Shown here one piece after another: positions 20,201 through 28,182 of a DNA stretch of 64,000 nt (position 1 is the first letter of the stretch; the number at the start of each line of letters is the position of its first letter). Origin of the DNA: Myxococcales bacterium (GTDB lineage: Bacteria > Myxococcota > UBA727 > GCA-2721815); contig PBLQ01000064.1 in NCBI GenBank assembly GCA_002721815.1, positions 41,476-105,475 on the forward strand. Reading direction: 5' to 3'. Below the pieces are notes generated by a model. The model did not search any database. It worked only from the letters and a program-made list of their open reading frames with translations, and was not told the origin of the DNA. A program made the translations under genes and the position numbers.

Positions 20201-23200
20201 CCTACCTTCAAGATGTGGCCGATCCACCACTGCTCGACAGTGTGAGCAGCACCATGTTCGTGGTGGGTGATGCCGATGCCACCCTTACAGCTGAGTTCAC
20301 CCAAATCCAAATTGGGTATCGTTTGACCGTGTCCCCCAATCTTTCTCAAGGTGGGTTTTCCAGCCTGGTGGACGGGCGCTTGACCTACGTGCACAGTGAC
20401 CCGTGTGTGGATGGCGAAGGCCCTTATGTCTTACAAGTCAGCAACCCAGACTTTCAATCCGTCGCGGTGGGTTACTATTGTGCTCAAGAAAACTTACCAG
20501 CGCCCTCTTTAGGAACGATCAATGAAACACTTTTCGAAGAAGGCGAAACCCAAGAATTAAGCATCGATTTTTACGATGTGCTCAACGGTGCGGTTTTAGA
20601 TGTGCGCTACGGGAGTGACTCAGCGGCCTTTGTTAACATATCAAACAACGATTTATCGGACGACAGATTTAACTACAGCACGAACAACCCCTGTAGCCTC
20701 GGTGCGGGTCTTTATCAGGCCCATCTTCAGAACCCAGACGGAAAGAGCGTTTCCGTTCCCTACCTTTGTGAGCCCTGGGCCCACCCTGAAGTCACCAGTC
20801 AGAGCAAATACTGGGTGTACACGCACAGTGGTGGTGATAAAATACGGCTTACGGGTTTTGATTTAGACCGTGTTGAACTTATTGGCATTCAAGAAGCGGG
20901 GAACCCAGCGAGCACCAACACCCTTTGCGGTGGCAGCCAACAAAGCGCTTGTGACAACGACTCCGACGTTCTCTCCATCACGACCAGTGATTCGCTCACG
21001 CCAAACCAAGAATATCAAATCGTCTTGAGTTGGACCATGCCCGGCGATAATAACGAGGTGGAACAATGGCTTTCCGAGCCCATCATTGCCCAAGCCCCAA
21101 CCATCGATGCGACCATGGACAGCAGTGGGGGGACGCTCCGCGGCCTAGATCTGGTGGTCACTGGTGCTCACTTAAACGCTGAGAGCCTGCCGAACTCGTC
21201 CTGCCAGCTGTATTGGTTCGATTCGCAAGAACTTCAAATGCAGCAAATGATGGCCATGACGGGCGAAGGAAATGAAGAAGGCGATAGCGATGAAGGCGGA
21301 AGTGTAGGCAATGATGCTGACGATGGCGATGAAGGCGACAGTGCAGGTGATGCTGGCCCGGTCACATCCGAAAACGAGAGTGACGGTGGCGTAGGCTCAG
21401 AAGAAAATGGCAACAGTTCAGCAGACGCGGGTGTTTCCGAGGATGCGTCAGAAGAATTCGTATTGTCAAACGAAGATTTTCACTCGTACTGTGGTTGCTC
21501 TGTTCAGGGTTCGAATGACAATGTATTAACCCTCACCACAGTCAAAGAAGAGTGTCGTCTGGTGCCCGGCATGTATTACGCCACCCTGAGCTATCCCAAT
21601 GGCCACTCCATCTCTACAAACCATTTCAGCAACGGAGAAAGCCTGTCGATGATGATGTTCCTGATGGCTAGTGAATCCAACTCTGACTCCCAGTTAGAGG
21701 TTGAGTACCCCTTAGAATACACCCACCCTGTTTCCGGAGAAAGGAAGCAAGAGACCCTGACCACGGAAGCACTGAGTACAATACCTGAAGACATCACTTT
21801 CTGTGGCGCAGACCAGCGCGCCATCGCTGTGGGCATGGACGGTGGGGATGATTTCTTCGCGTTTCTCTTAATGAATCATATTAATACGTTTGAAATCCAA
21901 GGACTTTACTCCACCATTGAAGATGACTCAGGGAACCGGGTTGCTCTTATGGCATCTACAAATGGTGATTTTTCGTGCGACTCCGCTGAAACGTCCTTTA
22001 CCGCCGGAAATGCCACAGGCCAAGTGGGCTACATTTTCGAAGGTATTCCCGCCGTTGAGGGGTACATGGATGCCGGCCAATGGGCTTTGCAAAAAACGCC
22101 CAACCTGACCGTGTCAGGCAGCCCAGAGTTCAACATTGCCACCTTTGCGCAAAATGGGTGGGAGGGTGAAGACGTCATCCACCTAAGCGGTGACAGTGTG
22201 GTTCCTGCTGCTGTCTGCGGCACAGATGATTTGTGCGATATTTATGAGCTGGATGAAACAGGCCAAGAGCCACAATGGGTTCTTTCTGCCATTCAAGCTT
22301 TCGTCACCGATATGATTACTCAGCATGACGAATTTGGCTCAGAGGAAGACCGGCTCGTTCTAGAGCTCACCGCTGCACCGAAGGACGGGACCATTTACCG
22401 TCTGAGTTTAGATTCTGATCCTTTTGACCCCCGGGAAATTGATTTGGGCACATTTAGCTCGAAGGGCGGAGGAGAGCCCACCTTCTGCGGGGATGGTCAT
22501 CTAGAGTACGGCGAAGATTGTGACCACGGGGAACAAAACGGACAAGGGTGCTATGCTCAGTCCCCTGCACAATCTTGTGACGCCTGCGCAATAAACTGTA
22601 CTTACGAATGGGTTCAAGCAACAGAGTATTGTGGTGATGGAATAAGATATCACGAAGAAGAAGAATGCGACCGCGGGACAGCGACCAATGGAGCCCTCTA
22701 CTACCCGAGCGATGAGGGGCATGATGATTATGACGGGCAACAATGCGATGACACCTGCTCATTAAGGCCCAAGTTAGGGCAACCTTACCCGCACATTATC
22801 TCCGAACAAGACCACCTCTTGATTTACGGTCTGCAAATGGACCGCATCTACGATCACGCGATGGTTATTTGTGACAAATATGACGAGACCGCCTGTGAAG
22901 ATAAATCCGTTTGGGTCACCAGCGAGCACGAATTGATTCTGTACAGCGCCGGCTTGGCAGAGGGCGACTACGTCACCTGTTTGAGAGAAATGCTGCCTGA
23001 GGGTGTCGCTTGCGACACGAACCTACCACCCGGGGTATTCCTCGAATTCACGGTGCAAGCTGGCGCCAGCAATGATGAAGACCACCAACCTAACCTGTCC
23101 GGTGTGACCACTCACTTTATGCCCGAAGGTACCGTCTGGGGTGAAGTAGATGTGGTCATCGAAACCACCGGCGAACACCTCAGCCATTTCAATATCGACG

Positions 23201-26200
23201 ACGAGAACGCCGAAACTTTCCACATCTTTGAGATTCAAAAACACGATTGTGATGCAGAAAGTGGAGATATGGTTTTTTCATCACGTCCCAACGAAAGTCC
23301 TCGCATGGAACTGGCCCCCTATAACAATGACACCCAATTAGAAGTTCGGCTCCCAGTGGCAGACCAGGCGACTTGGTCGGTGAGCCCCGACGACCATTTG
23401 TACCTGTGCGTGTTTGAGCAAACCAATGATGGGACAGAAACAATATTCTATTATGAGTTTCAAACGCTCTACCCACGCATCGACACCCTCATGCCCAGTC
23501 GCGCCAACTATGGGGACACCATTCTTATTCACACCCAGGGTACCTTTGATTTCGACCTGGACCAACTGATGCTCTGCCCGAACAATGGTCCTGCGGCAAT
23601 GGTTATATCCAGTGAAGATCCCTTTGCCGTCAATATCCTTACAGAGTCTGTGTGTCATACCGAGTTCCCAACCCCCGCCACCATTGGCGATAACCTTTAC
23701 ACCTTACAGTTGCCAGACCAAGAGTCATGGGATGCAGGGCAAACCGAGGTGGCACTCTGCTTTCGACGAAACGGTGGCGCGATCCAAGACGACTGCCGCC
23801 TCTTCGAACTGGGCGATGAGCCCACCGGCGCCCTCTTATTGTCGCTGGATGTTGACTCATTCCCCATTAACACCCCTTTGGCAAACTCGAGTTTCCATTT
23901 GACAGCCATCGGACTGGGCGACTTGTTCGATGCAAGCCAACACGAGGTACAAATCCAAGAGGCCACCGGAGAGTTCGTGCCCGTCGAAAACCGTGTTTTT
24001 GCCAAGGGCAACCCTGCAGACATACCCTCCTATTACCGCTTGGAAACGCATGGAGAATCAGACAACAACGAAGTAATCTCTTCGGAGCACGTTCGGTTTG
24101 ATCACCAGCGGACCAGCGATGCGCTGCCCCTCATGTTGTATGCTGATATCGACGAAGACCTGCCGGGCACGGATTCCTGCTCCAGCCTGCAGTTCGATGG
24201 TAACGACACCAGAGTCACTGTTCCGCAGAACGCAGACTTGCAGCCCACCGCTGGCAGTTACTCATTCTCGGTGACCTTCAAAGCAGGCAATACGGATGGC
24301 AACCATATATTGGCTGACTTCCACAACAACGTTCGGGCGCAACTCACCAGCGGCGGAATGATGCACATGGAGTTTGGTTCGCCTGTCCAAGAGGGGGGCG
24401 ACTGTGACATCACCATCAACACCCCCATCGCCCTCAATACTTGGACCACCCTCACCGCCGTTTGGGACGCAGGAAATCCAACAAGCCCCGGTCAACTGTA
24501 CGTTGACGGTGTGCCTTTTACCAATGAAGTCGTATCAGACGCCTGTGAACCCGACACCTCCTGGGGTGGCATCACCTTCGGTGACGATAGCACCTCAGAC
24601 AACAGCAATAACTTCTCGGGACACATCGACGAGATTTCCTTTTGGGATGACGCCTTGTCCGCGGCCGAAACTTTTGATCTTCCGTACGACGGGGGCAAAC
24701 TGGTGGCCCGCTGGGAATTCAGCGAAGATGGAGACGACAGCAGTATTGCTGTGGCGGCCCCTGACGACTACAATGGGAGCGTGAGCGGCTCAACGAACTG
24801 GAAAGCCGATACCTGCCGCTGTAATGATGAGCCTTCCAATTGCTTTGAGGAAGGTGGCAATGCATCGCTCACTGGGCGTTTGTACACCATGCAAACCCGT
24901 GTCATCACCTCCGGTGGAGACGGTGGTTCCAGCACTTCAGAAGACCAATGGAAGATTATTTTTGTGGATGAGAGCAACGGGTTTGACATTGAACAACTCA
25001 CCCATCCCCATACTTTTTCACTTGAGAATGGCTTCTTTTTTGGCGACGAAACCTTTGCGGATGCATTGCTGCAAACAGATACCGACGGTGACAGTATAAT
25101 TGAAGCGGACGAATATGACACCGACATCAACTACGGGTTTAATCGCAGCTATCCTGATTTCTTGAGTTGCGGTGTGGAAGGTTATGACGATATCACCTCC
25201 TGCGCGCTGGCCGCAGCAACCACCGACACCATCAACGGCAATGAGATCGACCTCCCAGCCCAATGGACCCTTCACAAACCGGTTTCCTCCAACCCATTCG
25301 TGGGCTGGGTGGATTACCGAAATCAGGACCAATTAGAAGTAATTCTGGGCAGCCGGCAACAACTCACCACCACCGAATCCATCGAGCGAACCGGTCTTTC
25401 AGTGCGGCTGTGTGGTGACACTGACTGTGGGTTCAGCGAATCCAGTACCAGCCGCTTGGGCCAAGGTTATGTGGAAGGCATCGAAGCGGTTTTCGGCGCT
25501 TTCATCACCCTATACACTGATATGGGCACACCCATGCCGGTGGGCGATGTAGAAGGTTACCTCCCCGGTGTCGACCAAGTCTGTGCCACCAGCCCGGTGA
25601 CCACCGTAACGGTAGGTCCCGAATTGGGTGACGTCACTTGGGACGTGGCAGATGGAGGAACCCTGGGATATGACGGCACCTGGCAAAAACTCTCTGGGTC
25701 TTTTGACTACGAACAGGTTTACGATGAAGTTGAAGGTCGGCCGATCTATCAATCCACGTACCGCCCGGAAGCCGACATTGGCAGCGAAGGAGCGCCGGAT
25801 TACTATTATTCTTATGCAAAGTTTTTCAGTGGCGAGGGGGCCCTATGTACGGACTGCTGGTTGGTACTTTACTACAGCAGCCATGCCTTAATGTGGAAAT
25901 TCACCCCAGTGACGGCAGCGACTGATGAAATGTTGGCTCCAACCAGTACAGACTGGATGGGCGTCACAGATTCCGATTTCACCACAATCTCAGTAGATGT
26001 CTTCAATGCGCAGTCCATAGAGGGTCACGATTCTGGTTACGGTTTACACACCCCACAACAAGACGCACAATTCACCATACCCGGCGAACAAGCCCCCTCT
26101 TTCACGAACATCACAATCACCGAAAATGAGGCGGGTTATGACATTCATACTTACGCCGTCCCGGTGAACCAATCCATCCCCGGTCTTTTTAACGTGAACA

Positions 26201-26391
26201 TCGAGGATGAGGCTTACAGCTATATCTCCGGTTACAGTGGTGCGGTTGACGGGTTCTGTTTCCGCGCCAGACAGGACTCAGACCCTTGCTCCGAAACCTC
26301 TTGTGACGGCCGAACGGTGGTCACGCCTCCTGCAGACGGAAATGGTTACGGCGATGAAGGCAGCCAAGGCGGATTTGTCATTGGGGGATAA
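17203..26391 (+). CDS. Giant IPT/TIG lipoprotein 2 with LamG and Cys-rich repeats
   Basis: 3062 aa, the longest gene here. Lipoprotein signal peptide with box LITAC; SD AGGA upstream of the ATG. Residues 1-1000 match lipoprotein 1: LRLPGALQSLSTC, Hydin-like Ig, PPC-like domain, five IPT folds (18.72-20.21 kb). Two PC...C modules follow (20.24-20.77 kb). A further IPT-like region holds an acidic Gly/Asp/Glu/Ser-rich insert (about residues 1351-1419). Cys-rich CGDGHLEYGEDCD and CGDGIRYHEEEECD repeats of the DUF4215/myxobacterial type occupy about 1760-1850. A LamG/concanavalin-like domain lies at about 2324-2526 (LQFDGNDTRVTVPQ, GHIDEISFWDDALS). The C-terminal domains are again shared with lipoprotein 1, ending in GFCFRARQDSDPC. 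No enzyme motif seen. It is probably an outer-membrane or surface adhesin; ligand unknown. Confidence 0.85.
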   Translation: MNFIPRIFLFALLLITACAGQEDDVAGHGHHLRLPGALQSLSTCQGIQSLDQLEVRTAITGGILDPRTLKLSEQKDGTIVANADFELDGVTSKRTESFALGIYGRMSTEDEWVLLATLEEDITLKPNEVNSPSLDAPFQDGCGNTYNAKTGAIDTEVDTTACVLSADLNRNNRSNLDDFCSGALPTAPGAFLNINPSTVQFQSGIELGQFARQVVLLENLSDRAITLNAEVVGMPGLTIARLDPEFFEIDGTARREIENSEDAPFQLEPLSEMLVALSYAPVNGFLATGNLQVSAANAINVSQALDITVIGNTDGTVQGVNPDYEVTSATASLAEQLGLPLTPYPAEYLFSGLSFSGGNVDVQPDAKIEDFPVDAAYLFEVPPEYRFSLSLTGLASDMDLGLFILNSDNEVTESIFSQNAGTSSEAVEWRNEGEEAVNAVLAISKVVENRETESNDGALTVFQAFFGDDATSGNDGDATSNQSNNDTDNSENINLTAQLFAGPEFAEETPLSPVTGPYEGGATITLQGRGFQQGASVTVNDSYAFDVQVLNEGTEVRFTLPPATGGASTEPVTVVLINPPASETFPDGDGQAATLAESFTYLPPRPVLLSVSPNKASVDGGTSVTLSGSYMSSTHGVPAVCFGTQLVSEENISFTNSAEILVTSPEWEGVSPGEEETVNLTVRNWLVNAVLLETTPTSLEICSDDALTSLSGFSNQLAFTFKAAEAEAPVPFIDEVTPSDGSIDGDEPITIRGSNFANDAIVYFGTKPATSITRINAEELSVRSPAGDEDGIVDVSVVNVDDATTSNSKDFLYETPEPLILSVLPNTGTTVAENTIAIEGSNFRTSEDGNYPAVTFSSSENTYAAVSTQFLNSGRVLATAPANMETGFYAVQLENPNGDTANGGTNNTLEIQAPVAPAPVIDLITPSSGSVVGGNTVEIRGANFDVSETPTILVNGKAVVEIIENDADSIQFVMPTSEDAGLVTLRLVNSDGQSDTVTYTYLQDVADPPLLDSVSSTMFVVGDADATLTAEFTQIQIGYRLTVSPNLSQGGFSSLVDGRLTYVHSDPCVDGEGPYVLQVSNPDFQSVAVGYYCAQENLPAPSLGTINETLFEEGETQELSIDFYDVLNGAVLDVRYGSDSAAFVNISNNDLSDDRFNYSTNNPCSLGAGLYQAHLQNPDGKSVSVPYLCEPWAHPEVTSQSKYWVYTHSGGDKIRLTGFDLDRVELIGIQEAGNPASTNTLCGGSQQSACDNDSDVLSITTSDSLTPNQEYQIVLSWTMPGDNNEVEQWLSEPIIAQAPTIDATMDSSGGTLRGLDLVVTGAHLNAESLPNSSCQLYWFDSQELQMQQMMAMTGEGNEEGDSDEGGSVGNDADDGDEGDSAGDAGPVTSENESDGGVGSEENGNSSADAGVSEDASEEFVLSNEDFHSYCGCSVQGSNDNVLTLTTVKEECRLVPGMYYATLSYPNGHSISTNHFSNGESLSMMMFLMASESNSDSQLEVEYPLEYTHPVSGERKQETLTTEALSTIPEDITFCGADQRAIAVGMDGGDDFFAFLLMNHINTFEIQGLYSTIEDDSGNRVALMASTNGDFSCDSAETSFTAGNATGQVGYIFEGIPAVEGYMDAGQWALQKTPNLTVSGSPEFNIATFAQNGWEGEDVIHLSGDSVVPAAVCGTDDLCDIYELDETGQEPQWVLSAIQAFVTDMITQHDEFGSEEDRLVLELTAAPKDGTIYRLSLDSDPFDPREIDLGTFSSKGGGEPTFCGDGHLEYGEDCDHGEQNGQGCYAQSPAQSCDACAINCTYEWVQATEYCGDGIRYHEEEECDRGTATNGALYYPSDEGHDDYDGQQCDDTCSLRPKLGQPYPHIISEQDHLLIYGLQMDRIYDHAMVICDKYDETACEDKSVWVTSEHELILYSAGLAEGDYVTCLREMLPEGVACDTNLPPGVFLEFTVQAGASNDEDHQPNLSGVTTHFMPEGTVWGEVDVVIETTGEHLSHFNIDDENAETFHIFEIQKHDCDAESGDMVFSSRPNESPRMELAPYNNDTQLEVRLPVADQATWSVSPDDHLYLCVFEQTNDGTETIFYYEFQTLYPRIDTLMPSRANYGDTILIHTQGTFDFDLDQLMLCPNNGPAAMVISSEDPFAVNILTESVCHTEFPTPATIGDNLYTLQLPDQESWDAGQTEVALCFRRNGGAIQDDCRLFELGDEPTGALLLSLDVDSFPINTPLANSSFHLTAIGLGDLFDASQHEVQIQEATGEFVPVENRVFAKGNPADIPSYYRLETHGESDNNEVISSEHVRFDHQRTSDALPLMLYADIDEDLPGTDSCSSLQFDGNDTRVTVPQNADLQPTAGSYSFSVTFKAGNTDGNHILADFHNNVRAQLTSGGMMHMEFGSPVQEGGDCDITINTPIALNTWTTLTAVWDAGNPTSPGQLYVDGVPFTNEVVSDACEPDTSWGGITFGDDSTSDNSNNFSGHIDEISFWDDALSAAETFDLPYDGGKLVARWEFSEDGDDSSIAVAAPDDYNGSVSGSTNWKADTCRCNDEPSNCFEEGGNASLTGRLYTMQTRVITSGGDGGSSTSEDQWKIIFVDESNGFDIEQLTHPHTFSLENGFFFGDETFADALLQTDTDGDSIIEADEYDTDINYGFNRSYPDFLSCGVEGYDDITSCALAAATTDTINGNEIDLPAQWTLHKPVSSNPFVGWVDYRNQDQLEVILGSRQQLTTTESIERTGLSVRLCGDTDCGFSESSTSRLGQGYVEGIEAVFGAFITLYTDMGTPMPVGDVEGYLPGVDQVCATSPVTTVTVGPELGDVTWDVADGGTLGYDGTWQKLSGSFDYEQVYDEVEGRPIYQSTYRPEADIGSEGAPDYYYSYAKFFSGEGALCTDCWLVLYYSSHALMWKFTPVTAATDEMLAPTSTDWMGVTDSDFTTISVDVFNAQSIEGHDSGYGLHTPQQDAQFTIPGEQAPSFTNITITENEAGYDIHTYAVPVNQSIPGLFNVNIEDEAYSYISGYSGAVDGFCFRARQDSDPCSETSCDGRTVVTPPADGNGYGDEGSQGGFVIGG

Positions 26392-26400
26392 CACAGGGCG

Positions 26401-26422
26401 GGTGGGCCTTTAGAGGCCCACC
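26401..26422. other. Perfect hairpin between convergent genes
   Basis: GGTGGGCCT (26401-26409), a 4-nt loop and AGGCCCACC (26414-26422) form a 9-bp perfect stem. It lies between the end of the 3062-aa lipoprotein and the last codons of the convergent FHA-lipase gene, whose TAA stop is in the loop. No T run follows on either strand, so if it terminates transcription it does so in a factor-assisted or bidirectional way. Confidence 0.5.
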
Positions 26423-28167
26423 AACTCTAAACGCAAACGCATGCGCACATCAGCGTCGGTGTAAAGCGCGCCGTGTTGTTGTTGGACGGGGTGGATCTCA
26501 GAGTCGGGCAAAATGGCGCTGTCTTGCAAAACGGTACCATCGCCTTGGTCGGTGTATTGAATACGACAAGAAACCACTTTGCCTTCATCGTCGCGCTTAA
26601 CAAACAACTTCTCGGCCGTTTTTTGCCCATAACCAAAGATGCTCACCACCGGGACACGGGATTTGTTTGGCAGGTCTTCTTGAAACTCCCGCGCATCGTC
26701 TAAGACGGGATGCACTTCTTCGGGGAGCCAGCTTTTGTCTTCCCAGATATTAAAAGGCGTGCCGTCCTCGTGAAAAATACATTCGCTCCGAGGCAGCAAT
26801 TGGTACAACCCTGGAAAAGACCCCAACACCTTAGAGACCCTGTCTTTGTTCCAACCGAAAAATCCAGCCGAATTCCAGACAGAGGTTAATGGTTTTAAAG
26901 AGCCTTGCATGGGGCCACCCATTAAAATGAGTCGGTCCACATAATGCCGTCCACCCATGCGTTCCACATAGTACCGAGCCACCTGACAACCGGCAGAATG
27001 CCCCATGAGAATCACTTTCTCATCAATGATATTTTCGTCACGGAGCTTGTGGATTAACTCGCCCAGCCCAGAAGCGGCGCGGCGCAAATCTCTTCGCCAA
27101 TCCCACGCAAAAGGAAACAGGTTTTTCCCCTCTTCATATTCAAGATTTTCTTGGAGGTAGCGAGTCAGACGTTGGTAAGCGTCCAGCCGCAAGAGCCCCG
27201 GAAAAACCACCACTTCATCGACCAAAGCCGTGGCTTCAACGCCCTCAATGACTTCAGGCAGTTTGAGCGTTTCGGGATTTTTCAGAAAATCCTTCACTTT
27301 GGGCCAAATCACTTTGCCGTTTAAGGTCAATTCAGAGCCTAAAAACCCGGGAATAATGATCACCGGTCGTTTGCTGCCCTTTTGGGCCAGCTTCGCCCCT
27401 CTCCGTGCAGCCTTTAGTTGAGGCAATGCTTGGACACTGCCGGAATCCACGGTGACCGTGAATTCTTCTAATAAGGCCATTGCTGCGGGCTTAAATACGA
27501 TTTTGGCATCTCCAACGCTAAAGCTTTGATTGGGCTTGAGCTCGATGCGTTCAACGTTGTCGCCCTTAAAGAAGGTCCCATTGGTGGAACCCAAGTCTTC
27601 AATGAGCAAATTGCCATCCTCTTGCAATGTGATTTGACAATGCAGTCGAGAGACTTTTTCGTGGTCAATGGATAAGTCCGCTTTGGATGAGCGCCCCAGC
27701 GTGAGTTTGTCTTTTTGTATTTTGACTTCACGAATTTCGGACGGTCGCACCACCACCAGCCGCGCCTTGCTGTGGTCGCTCACCGTCATTTCATAGGGTT
27801 CATCTAACTCTCCAAAGGCCGTTTGTGCCGTGGCTTCCCCATCATCAGCACTGAATTCGCTGGCCTCAGAGGTCAGGAAGAAGAGCCGCGTTCCCCCCAC
27901 GGTCAAGGTTTGGCCATGGGACAAAGTGGCTTTTTTTACTTCTTGTCCGCCGAAGATGAACTGCGACGAACGACTCACATTCGAAAAGTGCGCTTGGTTA
28001 TTGACAATGGTCATTTCCAAATGAAGCCTGGAGACTTTGGGGTCGCTCAACACCAAATCACAAGATTCACTGCGCCCAATGCGTAAATAGGGTGAATTGA
28101 GCGCCACCCGCATGGTCGTTCCACCGGGTTCAATAACGATTAATGTACCGAAATTGCTTGGCTCCAT
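26410..28167 (-). CDS. Two FHA domains fused to an LCAT-like alpha/beta hydrolase
   Basis: 585 aa without a signal peptide, so cytoplasmic as predicted. FHA 1 (about residues 22-95) shows LRIGRSESCDLVLSD and KVSRLHLEM. FHA 2 (about 150-225) shows LTLGRSSKADLSID, KVSRLHCQI and GSTNGTFF. The hydrolase domain (about 268-580) resembles the lecithin:cholesterol acyltransferase family: VIIIPGFLGSEL (oxyanion region), WDWRRDLR, nucleophile elbow LMGHSAGCQVA, a Gly-Asp-Gly-Thr-Val motif that would hold the catalytic Asp, and a late His in QQQHGAL. All triad candidates are present. FHA domains bind phosphothreonine, so I infer phospho-dependent control or targeting of a lipase/acyltransferase. Last gene of the tk-to-lipase run, 15 bp after pcnB. 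Confidence 0.8.
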   Translation of the reverse strand: MEPSNFGTLIVIEPGGTTMRVALNSPYLRIGRSESCDLVLSDPKVSRLHLEMTIVNNQAHFSNVSRSSQFIFGGQEVKKATLSHGQTLTVGGTRLFFLTSEASEFSADDGEATAQTAFGELDEPYEMTVSDHSKARLVVVRPSEIREVKIQKDKLTLGRSSKADLSIDHEKVSRLHCQITLQEDGNLLIEDLGSTNGTFFKGDNVERIELKPNQSFSVGDAKIVFKPAAMALLEEFTVTVDSGSVQALPQLKAARRGAKLAQKGSKRPVIIIPGFLGSELTLNGKVIWPKVKDFLKNPETLKLPEVIEGVEATALVDEVVVFPGLLRLDAYQRLTRYLQENLEYEEGKNLFPFAWDWRRDLRRAASGLGELIHKLRDENIIDEKVILMGHSAGCQVARYYVERMGGRHYVDRLILMGGPMQGSLKPLTSVWNSAGFFGWNKDRVSKVLGSFPGLYQLLPRSECIFHEDGTPFNIWEDKSWLPEEVHPVLDDAREFQEDLPNKSRVPVVSIFGYGQKTAEKLFVKRDDEGKVVSCRIQYTDQGDGTVLQDSAILPDSEIHPVQQQHGALYTDADVRMRLRLELVGL

Positions 28168-28182
28168 CGGCTTTTTTAACCC

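Noticed and set aside
19663..20394. 243-codon minus-strand open frame within TIG lipoprotein 2
   Set aside because: Antisense to well-supported IPT domains; Gly/His-rich composition is typical of a shadow frame.
26401..26422. Classical rho-independent terminator
   Set aside because: Stem is perfect, but neither strand has a T run after it; recorded only as a hairpin.
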